Positions 12,295 to 23,880 of a stretch of 64,000 bases of DNA are shown in pieces. The notes under the pieces are model-generated. The model did no database searches and was not told the DNA's origin. It saw only the letters and a program-made list of their open reading frames with translations. Source of the DNA: Buxus sempervirens (Eukaryota; Streptophyta; Magnoliopsida; Buxales; Buxaceae); contig OX387193.1 of assembly GCA_947561395.2 (NCBI GenBank), positions 7,564,001-7,628,000 on the forward strand. Direction: 5' to 3'. Every line of letters starts with the position of its first letter. Positions within the stretch are counted from its first letter, which is position 1. Made by a program: the position numbers and the translations under genes.

Positions 12295-15200
12295 ATGATG
12301 ACTTTTCTCAGGTCATTAACATCTACAAGCGCGGCAATCTTACCAGCTTCGATTGCAGTCACAGCTCTCTCGTCCTCTTCCTCCTCTTCTCAATCTCAAT
12401 CCTCGAATTCTCAATTCTTCAAACCCCGAAACCTTTCGTTGTCCTCCACGCCGTTATCGATCCCCAGAGCCGGCCGCTTGGGCCTTGTCAGCAACTTCAG
12501 CCCTCCTAATTCGGCTCTTCGCATGGATTCCACCACGTCGGAGCAGAAACAATCTTCTCAGGTTAGAAATCCCACTCAGATCATTATCTCCTTTATGTAT
12601 CCTTCTCTCCATCTCTATATTTCATGTCTTAATATTTTGGTTTTAATTCTGGGATTCTCGAATTTGATTTGCAGAAAGATGGGGTTTTGCCGGACCTGCT
12701 GGTGAGTTTGAAGTATTGCTTATACTATCTTAATTCCGATTCTAGTTTAAAATTCACAGTGTTGAAATCGTGGAACGTTGATGAATATTGCTATCTCTAT
12801 TGATTTTTGAAGTTTTGGTTTTGATTGGATTTCAGACAGAGTTCATGGTCGATATGAAATGCGAAGGTTGTGTTAATGCGGTCAAGAACAAGTTACTTAC
12901 GGTCGATGGTGAGTACATCGAATACCCTGGATGGATTGTTTATGTGAACATAATTCAGTTTGTTGTGTTCTTGGAGTGAAGGAAAGCTTGTATTTTCAGG
13001 AGTGAAAACTATTGAGGCGGATTTGAGTAATCAAGTAGTTAGGGTTCTTGGTTCTTCGCCTGTGAAGTCCATGTCTGATGCTCTGGAACAGACAGGTCGA
13101 AATGCTCGGTTAATTGGCCAAGGTGTTCCTGAAGGTTAGTCATCGAATCTCGTCAATGTTATTTTATAATATTTCTTTGTTTGATTAGCTTGAGATGTGG
13201 CTTCGAAATGCATTGCAAATAGATACTGCTTCGCCTACCTCTTACAGCTACAAGGCACTATTTGAAAGTTAAAAATGGCACATTGCAGTGGATTTGTCAC
13301 TCATATAAGCATTAATTTAATTCTAGAGATTGAATTGAGGGGCTAACTTCTCAAGGCCTTACTTCTCCCATTTTTGTGTCGATTCAATAATTGAAATCAA
13401 ATTGAGGGAGGGGAGATGGTTGTTTTGAGGAGGAGGCGGGTGGGGTGTGTGGAGGGAGGAGGGAGTTGAGGAACAAGCAAGAATTTCCATTAGAACAACA
13501 AATTACATTCTGAAATAAATATAAACAGAGGCATCACTAGCTATGACGCTACTTAACTGAGGTGGGAGGTCTTGGATGCACAATATAATGTCATAAGAAG
13601 GTTGGATGCACCTAGAGACAAGCAGCTGAGTTGCCTTATTTATTTATCTACACAGAATGCAAAAAATAGACAGATGTAACATGATAGACTTTAGAAGTTC
13701 ATGTATCTTTGTCATGACTTGGATGATTTGATTGCATTAGTAGGCTGTAGTCAGATGCAACCACAATGCTATAAATTCTATGGTTCAAAGCAACATGCAA
13801 GCCAATCTCTACGGCTGGCAAGTCATAAAACAAAGCCACCTTAACTCCATAGCAGCATAGAAAGAAAGCAGGGCACCTACTTAGCTATATCTCATTTGAC
13901 CTCCAATAGCTTGTCTGGGATCAGTTGGTTTCGGGCATGAGTTTGAGTATTGCGTAACAAAGAAACAACATATTCATAGGTAAATTGCCTGCTAAGATAA
14001 GGATGTTGAGATGGATAAGAAGAAAGATTGGTAAAGATAAGGAAATAAATAACCGGATTCAACAGTGTTTAGGAGCAGCTCATATGGAAGTTAAAGTCTC
14101 ATAAGATGGTTAGGCCATGTTAAACAAAGATCTATGGAGGTACCTATGGAATCAAACAAGGTAAAGGAGAATAAAAAAGGATGTATGAGCTGGAATTGTA
14201 AATTTCAAGGGTTTGGAGATTGTTTAAAATAAAGGTTTTGTGGCCTCTAAGGCTCCATTTGTTTTGATGTAAGAGATTTTGTGATGTAAATTATTTCATA
14301 TGGATTTTATTTTCTTACAACATGTGATTTTCAATTGTTTGGTTAGTAATATGTAAAATAGATTGAAAACTTGAAATTTTGGACTGAAATGAGGTAGGAA
14401 AAGAGTTCTGGTATTATTGTCACATTATAATGTTGATGGTCATTTGGTGGAGATATTGTTATTATAATTGGTGGTGGTGACAATGATGTTACAAAGGTGG
14501 GAAGTGGTTGTGATGTTGCCACCATAATTGGAAGTGATGATAGTAGCAATAACAATAGAGGTAGCATTGTTCTTCTACCTAATAGTTATGTTTTATGTGG
14601 TAAGTTGCAACTAAAGTAGGGACTTTAGTATTACAACCAGTGATGCAACTAAAGTCGGGACTTTAGTATTACAACCAGTGATACTGTTTGTGATGGTAGT
14701 GCCATTGTTGAAAATGATGATAGCGGATACAATGATAGATATGGAATTGTTATATTAGGTGATATTTATGTTGTAAATGATATCATAACACCTCTGAAGG
14801 TACTGATAGCAATGGTGCAACAACCAAAAGTATTGGTGATAGTATTGGAGGTGGCAAGGATAGTTACATATATTGGTGTTAGCTTTGGTAAGACAAAATG
14901 AGAAGAAAGGAGTTCAATGGTGATGTTTCAATCTATTTTTATTTTCCACAAAATGACATTCAAAATTTTCAAAGGTCTGCCATTTTCCCAAAATGGTTAT
15001 CTTTTTGGAAGATGAAATACGTTTGGATGTAATATTACATTGAAACAAATGCTTAGAAAATACATCTCTGCTGGAATTTTTTTTTTTTTTTGCACATAAT
15101 TTTACATTAAAATGGATGGAGCCTAAATGTCAGACATTTGGTAGACGACAAAGTTAACAACAAAGAGAAATGCTTTCATTCTTATTAGTTGTTTTGGGAT

Positions 15201-18200
15201 CATTTGAACATGATTCATATGAATTTATTATTAATTAGCAATATACTTCTGGTTCCGAAGACAAATCATGGTGCTGTTGCCCTTTAGAAAAGGTGAACCA
15301 CAGCAAGAGGTCTAACATCCACTGTAGATTTGATAGAAAGCCTGCATTAAATTAGTGGAATGAGCCATGAAAGGACCTTTCAAAAGGGTGGGAATCATAT
15401 TATGGTGAGTCCAACCTGATTAACTTGCCAAATGGATTTTACTTTACTAAGTCTAAACTACTAGACCTTATTTATTTGCTTTAATTATGGATGAGTTGAC
15501 AAGTAATATTCAAGATGAGGTGCCTTGGTGTTTGTTATTTGTAGATGATGTAATCTTGGCGAGTCACACTAGAGAAGAAGTAAATGTTAAGTTAGAATTT
15601 TGAAAAGATTCCTTAGAACTAAAGGGTTTTAAAATAAGTCGTTCCAAGACTGATTATATGAAATGCCCTTTTAATACAAATAAAATATAGCTAATGAAAC
15701 TATTAGTATTGACAGTAAAATAAGACAGCACCTTATACGAGGTATATTTCTTGTACCATAGAACATGTTCGGCTAGAAAGAAACATGTTCAAAAGATGAA
15801 TGTTTCTGAGATGAGGAAGCTATGATAAACTTGTGACAAAACTAGAAAAGATAAAGAAAGAAATGAAGATATTTGAATGTGGTTAGGCGTCGCATGCAGT
15901 AGGGAAAAAAATTGAGGAGAGTAGGTTTAAGTGGTTTGAACATATAAAGCAGAGATCTAAAGATGTACCTATAAGACGGTGTGAGAGGATGTATATTAAA
16001 GGGTCTAATGAATCAACAGGAAGACCTAAAAAGACATGGATGGAGTTAATAAAACAAGACTTTCATAAACATAAATTAGTTAAAGATATGATTTTTGATA
16101 GAGCAAGATGAAAAGAAGATTTGTGTCGCCTACCCACTTTGGTGGGAACTGCCTTATGTTGATGATGATGAATCTAGTAGGTGCAATGAGGTTGACCATT
16201 TGGAAAATAGAATCTATTCCATCTTTGTTTATAAGAGTTCATGCAATGCCTTTCTTACAACAGTCCCAACTGTACTGTTTCTCTGCAGATTTCTTAGTTT
16301 CAGCTGCTGTTTCTGAGTTCAAAGGGCCAGCTATTTTTGGTGTGGTTCGCTTTGCCCAAGTGACTATGGAATTGGCGAAAATTGAAGCCAGCTTTAGTGG
16401 TTTGTCACCTGGAAAACATGGTTGGTCTATAAATGAATTTGGCGATCTCACAAAAGGAGCTGCAAGCACGGGGAAAGTGTTCAATCCTTCAATTGAAGTT
16501 GCTTCTGAAGAGGTTTGCATATCATGCTTGTTCTATGGTTTTTGTTTTCTATTGTTCATATGATAATCTTGTTTAAAAGATTGCAGACTTCTAGACATCT
16601 CATGGCAAGTTTCTTACATCAAACACTATTTATGTGAGGAACATATTTGATAGCATGCAGAAACCATAAATAGAAATGCATAAAGGGTAACTTATTATGC
16701 AAGGAAACAAAATGAGGAAAGATTTTTCTTATCCTTCCAGCCTTAATTGTAGATGAATTAACTTTTGTGGAAATCCTTTTTCTTGGAGGGAAAAACTCTA
16801 TGGGTAAGTTAAATATAGAATCTTTTTTGGTAATATTAATTTTTACAGCAAATAATATTAGCAAAACTCCAATAAAAATTTATTGGTGATGCAAGACAGA
16901 AACTTTTAACATGGAGGTAGATGCTGGGAGAATTCTCTCTATAGGCAGTCTGTTTTATTATTGGGCCCCATTATGGGTGCTGCTGGACCTCTTGACTTTA
17001 ATACTTCCCTAGATTTGCATATAATGTTCCTACCTACCTTTTATTTTTATTTTTTTAAGTTAAAATCCTTGGTTAGCAAAGAAGATATGTTTGTGGAAAG
17101 CAAAAACATATGATGAAATGCATCACAGTATACCAAGAGTGTACTCAAAGCTGTCCATAAAGGAAACTAGTAATACAATAACAGGCAGACAGATACAAAC
17201 TTGCCCCAACTATAGATGTTCAAAAGTCAGAAAATTGGACTTCATTTTGGTGCCCAAGATGACTTCAGAGATTCCAAGAGACCAATCCATAATTCAATTC
17301 CTTCTCATAAAAAATTCTGCAGTTCCTAACTTCCTATCAAACCATATGAACATACAACCTTTTAGGTCATAGTAAAAATTACAAAGCATAATGCGATTGC
17401 TAACATTATCAGCTCCAATGGCTAATTTTATTGACCCCATTACATGTGTTTCCCACATGCTGGGGCGGGTCTCCATATGAAGGGTAGTTGCACAGTAGTT
17501 GAGAAACAAGAGCTTGTTACTGTCATATTTGGTTCACATTTAAACATATAACAGCTACCTTGGCATTATTGATCTAAAGAATGCATAGAGAGCTCTGAAC
17601 AGTTCATCTGGCGTGTTCTCTTCAAATGGTTTTATTACGTCTTTAAAGACCAAAAAACTATTAGAAAATGATAAAAAAAATGATGGATTAAACATAGTAG
17701 AACCAGAATATAACAAAATAAGTATGATGAGTTACAGCTACTTTGACTTGCCGAATATGAAGAAAATGTTGTCTTTCATTGTTTACTCTTAATATTACTG
17801 GAAGAGTTGTTATAAAAAAGCAAAAAAGGTGCTCGTCCTGGTTAATGATACAAATTTTCATTGTTGAGAGTACTGGTTACTTGTGATACATGGCATCTAG
17901 CACCATTGAACATCAGGGCTATTATCTGCACTCATGCATGTTTGCATGCATATGTATTATATGATACACATGCATAGCATTAGATTTTGTATGAAGTTCT
18001 TGATTTAACTTAACATATTTCATTACGGTAGTACTTCATTTTGTCTTTTTAATTCAGGTATAACTAGTAACAATTAATTTAAGTTCTTTAACCATTTTTT
18101 GTATGTGCAAAATATGTTAAGGTTTCATTTGATTAAAAGATGAAGGAGTAGGTGCCCAAACAACTCATTAGGCCCTTTCTACACATAACATTATATATCT

Positions 18201-18962
18201 CAATGTGCCTTTTCTTTTTCCTCTTAACCTCGTGCAAGCTGAGCTGAAATTACAAAATTATGATTTATTGGTTTTGATCTGGAGTAGACAAGAGTTGGTC
18301 TGGGTACATCAATCTTATTGAAGGTTTTGTTGGTTGAGTCTTGGCGTTGTGTTTTAGGCTCTCAGTTTGAGAATTGGGTTGCATTAAGCTGACTTAAACA
18401 AATCCTTGCTCCTAGTCCTTGTCATGTGCAGATTGATGCAAAATATTATTTTTATGCAGTATCCATTCTATCTTCATCTGTATCTCAGGATCCTTTAAAT
18501 TCTCGGCTATCATTTCAAATGAATAATAATTTTACTGCACAACCTCGTGCAGCTAGTTTGGAAAAGATAATTGGTTCTCTATTCTATTTGGAAGCCATCT
18601 TTGCATCATTTATTTGGTTTTCAATGTCATTTTGTATGAACTCATTAGTGAGGTATTATGTGAATCGTGCTAATATAGAATTGCTTGTTTTTGCTTAGCC
18701 AATTGGTGACCTGGGAACATTAGACGCTCGTGAAAATGGCGACGCCTTTTTTGATGGAATTAAGGAGAAGCTGAGGATATCTGATCTTATTGGTCGATCT
18801 GTTGTGGTATATGAAACTGAAGATAAATCGGATCCAGGCATTGCAGCTGCAGTAATAGCTAGAAGTGCCGGAGTTGGAGAGAACTATAAAAAGATCTGCA
18901 CATGTGATGGAACCACCATATGGGAATCGAGCAACTCTGATTTTGTTGTTAGCAAAGTCTGA
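12295..18962 (+). CDS. CCS: Copper chaperone for superoxide dismutase (CCS), plastid/cytosol
   Basis: Six exons, all GT-AG: 12295-12561, 12675-12701 (27-nt micro-exon), 12836-12908, 13000-13134, 16289-16512, 18699-18962; predicted 329 aa. CCS binds copper and inserts it, with the disulfide, into Cu/Zn superoxide dismutases. Residues 1-76 are Ser-rich and look like a plastid transit peptide. Met77 (MDSTTSEQ) could start a cytosolic form, as proposed for Arabidopsis. Domain 1 is an Atx1-like metal-binding domain with MKCEGC. Domain 2 is SOD-like (FLVSAAVSEFKGPAIFGVVR...GLSPGKHGW). Domain 3 ends with the CxC motif in ICTCDGT. I chose ATG 12295 as the first in-frame ATG before the leader. Introns 4 (3.15 kb) and 5 (2.2 kb) are long, and intron 4 carries LINE fragments. 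Length and motif order agree with plant CCS; no disabling change was seen. Confidence 0.95.
13985..14235 (+). mobile_element. LINE reverse-transcriptase C-terminal remnant in CCS intron 4
   Basis: The plus-strand frame reads MLRWIRRKIGKDKEINNRIQ and then, after a stop and frameshift, GHVKQRSMEVP. This resembles the region after the RT core in plant RTE-type LINEs (MLRW...RWFGHVKRR). It is short and inactive. Confidence 0.65.
15469..16185 (+). mobile_element. Degenerate LINE (RTE-like) reverse-transcriptase fragment in CCS intron 4
   Basis: Frames read YLFALIMDELT, then LLFVDDVILASHTREEV (the RT active-site box, FVDD), then SRSKTDYMKC. After frameshifts come SRFKWFEHIKQRSKDVPIRR and GRPKKTWMELIKQDF, the order of the RT C-terminal half of plant RTE-type LINEs. 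There are several stops and frameshifts. It lies in the same orientation as CCS and ends about 100 bp before exon 5. Confidence 0.78.
18701..18721 (+). promoter_or_regulatory. Probable miR398 target site in CCS exon 6
   Basis: Positions 18705-18719 read GGTGACCTGGGAACA. Pairing with conserved miR398 is continuous through miRNA nucleotides 3-17, with one G:U wobble at position 8, another wobble at position 2 and mismatches at 1, 18 and 19. CCS mRNA is an established miR398 target in Arabidopsis, linking copper deficiency to lower CCS/SOD. The site begins two bases into exon 6, over the codons for Gly-Asp-Leu-Gly. The miRNA sequence is from memory. Confidence 0.6.
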
Positions 18963-19269
18963 TGAATATATGTAGAGATTATCTCACTATTTTGAATTTG
19001 GATAGAAGATAGAACATGTATTTCCAGTTCAAGTGTCTTGTAATTTTTCTTGAAGTCTTAGCCCTTTTTTTGAGACTACTAAACCAGTGTAAGATATCAA
19101 GAAACAGAATTCCATGCAATGAAAATGACAAAACCTTTGAAGGCTCTTATTGCACATCTTTTTCCGCAGAGTAAACAAGCAACTGAGAAGTTTTAACTAT
19201 TCTTAAGGTCACACTTATTTGCCCGTTGTAGCATCATCTGAATTTCTGTTCAAATGTCTGTGAAGTTGA

Positions 19270-21618
19270 TTATATTGGGGGCAACCAGGTGATCACAATT
19301 GGGCTTCTCACCTTGTGTATTCCATCTTTCCATACCAAGCCTCCATATTCTGGTGCTGATTGCCGAGCTTTTGTGATGAAAGTAATCTTGTAAGATATCT
19401 TCTGCTGTTTTCTTGTGAAAAGCAGGATTTTAGGTTCTACTGTGACAGAAGCACCTTTGAATGCTGATACTCTGACATGGTATGTGGAAATTGAAGGACC
19501 AACATTGGTAACGGTCCTGTGAAGTGTTAAAACAGGTGCAGATGGCTTATCTGGGAAAACAACTGAAATTGCTGGGTAATTAAGGTCTCCTGGGTTGGCA
19601 AGAACATGTCGGCAGGATCGGTTGGAGGACTTGGTGAAGACCTTCAGCTGCATTGGGGTTAGCTTTTGTGTGCAGAGAAATTCAAGGTAGTCTTGAACGC
19701 CCATGTCATAGATCAGACCAGGATTAAGAGCTCTTGGTGGGTTTATGTGCCCTGCACCATGATCAAAGGGGCTTGAAGGTGCACCTGTTGAGGCATCTTT
19801 CAGAGGGTTGCTCATGCTGTCGTGAACATAAGCAGTAGTCATCAGAGCTGATTTTATTGCAGCTGGACTCCAATCCGGGTGTCTGGCTTTGATCCAAGCA
19901 GCAACCCCACTAACATGGGGGCAGGACATGGAGGTCCCCGATAAGATATTGAACCTCACCTTCCGATGATCGGTCGGCAAGCTTGATGGTCCTAGAATCC
20001 CAGTCCAGGCAGCGAGGATGTTCACCCCTGGTGCCACCATGTCTGGCTTCAGAACTTCAAGTGTGAGAAAGTTGGGTCCTCTGGATGAAAATGCTGCCAC
20101 TACCGGTGAAGGTCGAACACCCAATTTGGTTCCAAGAAAACCCAGAGTTGCTGTTGTGTGTGAACCTGTCAAGGCATAACTTTTGATTAATTTACCAACC
20201 ATTTCACCAACTGCGACTGCTGGAAGAAGGTGACAGTCTGCAACCAGCTCCTCTCCACTTTCAGCAGTGTTGACAAGGATCATGCCCACCCCACCTGCAT
20301 CTTTAACCACCTGACCCTTCTGAACTCGTGGGCTGACGCCGCGGTCACAAATCACGATCTTTCCGGCGACAATATGTGGATCTAAAGTTCCCTCCAGGCA
20401 CAAAGAGCTCGGATCAGGGCTGCTTGAGTTACTGCCCATGTAGACCAGAGGGTACTGTTTCTTCATTGACAAGTTCCTCCGGCCTTTGTAGAGTGAAACC
20501 CCAGATAGAGTTTGGCCATTCCCGAGCTTCACAATGGAGGGAAAGTCCCTGTCCATGGTGCTGGCTCCAACTGTTGCGATCCATGGAGATACATTGGTGA
20601 GGCTAATAGGATTGGGTCCTCCATTTCCGGCTGAGCAAGAGACGAATACACCCATTTCCATTGCACCAAAAGCTGCTACCGACAAGCTGTCGTGGTAGTA
20701 GGAAGAGACACCACCACCCAGAGAGATCGACAACACGTTTACACCATCAGACACAGCTTGATCGACGGCGGACAGTATATCTGAACTGAAGCACCCACCA
20801 ACCCAGCAGACCTTGTAAGCTGCCACTCTTGCACCAGGCGCCATTCCTCGAGCTGTCCCGGTAGCATAACCCAGAAGGTTTGCACCTCGAACAGGGGAGC
20901 CAGCAACAGTAGCTGCAGTGTGGGTGCCATGGCCATCTTGATCCCTTGGTGACTTGTACTCATCTTGCTCATTGATCCTGCCAGAAGCAGCTTCATATCC
21001 GCGGAAGAAGATTCGGGCACCAACTATCTTCCTATTACAGTGTTGCATAGTGAAGCCTCTGCCAGTCTCACAGCTCCCTCTCCAGTGAGAAGGAACTGGG
21101 TTCATGCCCGTGTCATCGAAGCTTGGGCTTTCTGGCCAAATTCCAGTGTCCAACACTCCAACTACAACATCATGATTTGAAACATTACCGGACGAAACAG
21201 TAATGTGGTCTTCTGGTTCAAGCCTAAGGAATGCAGGACTCCTTGTTGTGTGTAGTTGGTAAACAGTCTCCGGAAACACAGCCACCACACCATGTTCTCC
21301 CTCGAGTCGCTCAACTTCTTCTTCAGCAAGTCGAGCTGCGAAACCATGAAAAGCAGTTCCATAGCTGTAGATTATTCTCTCTTCCTCATCCCCACCCTCA
21401 GTAGAGTTATCTTCTTCTTCAGTTGTGGCAATTACTGACTTCACAGTCGAGGAGTACCAGTCATTTTGGTCATTGAAGGACTCTGGTATCACATACTTGT
21501 CCATTTGGACAATATATGTTTTCTTGGTTGATGGGGTTCTTGCGGAGACAACAACCGTGACAGACAGATGGAATGTTAGACAAAGAAGCAGCCATTTGAC
21601 TGGAACCCCTGCTGCCAT
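19270..21618 (-). CDS. SBT1.3: Subtilisin-like serine protease, SBT1.3 type (secreted)
   Basis: Intronless 782-aa pre-pro-protease. It is predicted to enter the secretory pathway (hydrophobic signal peptide, residues 1-25) and act in the cell wall/apoplast. The inhibitor I9 prodomain spans about 33-125 (TYIVQMDKYVIPESF to TTRSPAFL). The S8 catalytic residues are Asp157 (VVGVLDTGIWPES), His230 (DGHGTHTAATVAG), oxyanion Asn332 (SAGNGGPNP) and Ser563 (SGTSMSCPHVSG). The protease-associated insertion lies about 385-480 (PLVYMG...KIVICDRG) and the C-terminal Fn3-like domain about 665-782, ending ITWLPPI. Similarity throughout is closest to Arabidopsis SBT1.3 (At5g51750) as I recall it. ATG 21618 precedes the signal peptide directly. 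The natural substrate is unknown. A CT-rich leader lies upstream at 21619-21660. Confidence 0.95.
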   Translation of the reverse strand: MAAGVPVKWLLLCLTFHLSVTVVVSARTPSTKKTYIVQMDKYVIPESFNDQNDWYSSTVKSVIATTEEEDNSTEGGDEEERIIYSYGTAFHGFAARLAEEEVERLEGEHGVVAVFPETVYQLHTTRSPAFLRLEPEDHITVSSGNVSNHDVVVGVLDTGIWPESPSFDDTGMNPVPSHWRGSCETGRGFTMQHCNRKIVGARIFFRGYEAASGRINEQDEYKSPRDQDGHGTHTAATVAGSPVRGANLLGYATGTARGMAPGARVAAYKVCWVGGCFSSDILSAVDQAVSDGVNVLSISLGGGVSSYYHDSLSVAAFGAMEMGVFVSCSAGNGGPNPISLTNVSPWIATVGASTMDRDFPSIVKLGNGQTLSGVSLYKGRRNLSMKKQYPLVYMGSNSSSPDPSSLCLEGTLDPHIVAGKIVICDRGVSPRVQKGQVVKDAGGVGMILVNTAESGEELVADCHLLPAVAVGEMVGKLIKSYALTGSHTTATLGFLGTKLGVRPSPVVAAFSSRGPNFLTLEVLKPDMVAPGVNILAAWTGILGPSSLPTDHRKVRFNILSGTSMSCPHVSGVAAWIKARHPDWSPAAIKSALMTTAYVHDSMSNPLKDASTGAPSSPFDHGAGHINPPRALNPGLIYDMGVQDYLEFLCTQKLTPMQLKVFTKSSNRSCRHVLANPGDLNYPAISVVFPDKPSAPVLTLHRTVTNVGPSISTYHVRVSAFKGASVTVEPKILLFTRKQQKISYKITFITKARQSAPEYGGLVWKDGIHKVRSPIVITWLPPI

Positions 21619-21696
21619 AAGAGGAAGAAGAAGAAGAAGAGGGGGAGGAAGAAGAAATGGTACTGAGGCTTGAAATATCAGAGGGAGGAACCTTTG

Positions 21697-21743
21697 TATG
21701 GCTTCATGGACCTTTTTTTTGATAAGTTGTATGGCTTCATGGA
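21697..21743. repeat. Direct repeat upstream of the subtilase gene
   Basis: TATGGCTTCATGGAC occurs at about 21697 and again about 32 bp later, separated by a T run, 80-125 bp before the subtilase start codon (gene on the minus strand). It may be a local slippage duplication; no regulatory role is shown. From 21750 to 23078 I see no gene, only A/T-rich intergenic DNA. Confidence 0.6.
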
Positions 21744-23639
21744 CAGTTATAATAAAGTGGGTGGTTGTGAATGACTCTAAAGGGTTAATTGTTTACAGAC
21801 ACTCTTCTCATCGACTCACTGAACTTTAGCTCTAATCGATGTATCGGACAGATTAAACGCACATGAAATCATGGACACGAGAACGTTGGCTGTGATGAAA
21901 TGGATGGATTAACCTCCCAGAATCCCCTAAACATAGCTGCAGTGAGAGAATTTTGCCTTTGGTATGAAAGAATCAACCACCGCCTCACCGTCAACATCTC
22001 ATTTCAGTAATAAATTGTTGGGTCCCTCATTACATGCTGCATTGAGTGGGGGCTCCTCGGTTCAAAAATAAAAGCCAGAGCCCTGTCTGTCTCTCATCTT
22101 AATAATTCTCTGCACATCCATTAGTGCTGTTACTAGCCGCTTACCACTTGGTTTCAACGACCCATGTCAGCGATGTCATCATGAGTATTTAAAGCATTCT
22201 TCACTCGGTTTATCACATTTCATTTTCATTCTTAGGATAAATTAGCGAAACCTTCCCATAGGTTTGCAGAAATTATATGTATCTTCTTCCACATCTTTAA
22301 AATAACACTTTCTTCCTTAAAGTTTGTAGAATGGTCATCCAAACTACTCTTCCATTAACTTGCTATTTAAGTTTTTTAATGCCAACAATCTTAAGTACAA
22401 AAGATGAATTTGTCCTTCAAGTTAATATTTTAGGGGATGAAATCATGATAATCATCTGCACTTTTTGATTGAATTGCAACTTGCTGTTTTTTTTTTTGAA
22501 GACCAATTGCAACTTGCTGTTAGGGTAGGATGTTTCTACGTGGAGCATTTAATGGTTAGTATTTTTCATTATTTTTGTATTTGTGTTATATGGGCTCACA
22601 TAGAAAAATACTAACGGTAGGCTGTTATTAACTGGAGCCTCCCACCCCACCAACAGGTTACAATTCAACCAAAAATTGTATATGATATTGTTCTATTTTT
22701 CGAGGAGTTAAAAAAAAGGAATATAAAGAAGAGAAGAGGTAATTTTTTTAAAAGAAAGGGGAAGCTAAAGAAAGAAATGGAGGTAGTTTTCTAATAGAGA
22801 AAATGACAGTTCAGCAAAAACAGAGAAAACTTTAATAACGATAAAGGGAAAATTGTTATTAGGGAAGCGTGAGGCAGTTATTTGTGACTAGCAGGGGTGC
22901 ACGTGAAATACTCCACGTAGAGAGAGGGAATGGGAAGAGGAGAAGTGAGCGGGATCAGTTTGTAATTGCCAGGGTTTTGAACATGGAGAGTTTTTGACTG
23001 GTGAAACCGTGTATTATTGAAACCCAAACAACATAGGATACGGGCATTTTGGAGAAGTCGTGCATAGTTTTAGACACGCTTCCTGTTAGCACTTGATTTT
23101 TGCACCCCCAAAATGGAGAAAAATGAAAAGTCAAACCCTAAGAGGGTCAAAAGTTTGACTTTTTGATTCAAGCAAATTTGACCATCAAACTTCATCTCAT
23201 TAAAAAGAGCATTTCAACACGATTCTAACGCAACTGAATTTGCTGGAATCGGAGTCCGGATGAGGAAGTTATGAGTCGGTCAAACTTTTGGGGAGCAAAA
23301 ATTTGACTTTTTGCTCGACCCCAATTCAGCTGCCCAAATTGATCCCAATGGATAAGTGATTCTGAGTTGATTCTAATAACACTAAGTTTGCTAAAATCGG
23401 ACACTAGGTGAAGAAGTTATGGGCAGTTGAAGTTTCAGAAAAACTGCCCGTGTGGCAAAAAGGCAGCAGAAAGCAGGATAAATCAATAAAATAAATAAAA
23501 TAAATGTATTTTTTAATATATTAAATATTTTAATTAAAAAATCTCGTTTTATAATAAAATAATCAAAGAAAATCGGATAAAAATCTTACAAAAAATCAAA
23601 TTTAATAAAATGTTTGAAATCCAACATTTTAAAAATGTA

Positions 23640-23880
23640 CTCGCTCGTATTTGAAGTGTGGGCAGGGCATGCCCGTACTTCAAATACGGGCAAGCCTTTT
23701 GGAAGGGGACATGCGTCGCTGTACGGCGGGACACGCGTCCTGTACGGGTGATTCGCGCGAGATTTGCACACGAGGGCGGCGCGCCCGTATTTGAAATACG
23801 GGCAAGGCATGCCCGTAGTTCAAGTACGGGCAAGGCATGCCCGTAAATCAAATACGAGCACAAAGTTTTGCCTATAAATA
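23640..23880. repeat. Palindromic GC-rich repeat cluster inside the solo LTR
   Basis: Copies of ACGGGCAAGGCATGCCCGTA and variants recur, including CCCGTATTTGAAATACGGG (9-bp arms, 1-nt loop). Related motifs return at 24675-24785. The cluster sits directly upstream of the LTR TATA box and reads open on both strands only because of its symmetry. Confidence 0.75.

Noticed and set aside
12301-12320. CCS exon 1 contains TTCTCAGGTCA, 11 nt identical in sense to the miR398 core
   Set aside because: It is in the same sense as the miRNA, so it is not a target on the CCS mRNA, and no miRNA hairpin partner was seen nearby; probably chance.
20376-21673. Plus-strand and alternate-frame ORFs across the subtilase gene
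   Set aside because: Shadows of the conserved 782-aa subtilase frame.
22240-22680. Possible foldback MITE similar to 27120-27501
   Set aside because: It has similar AATAACACTTTCTTCC phrases, but no matching inverted arm could be found.
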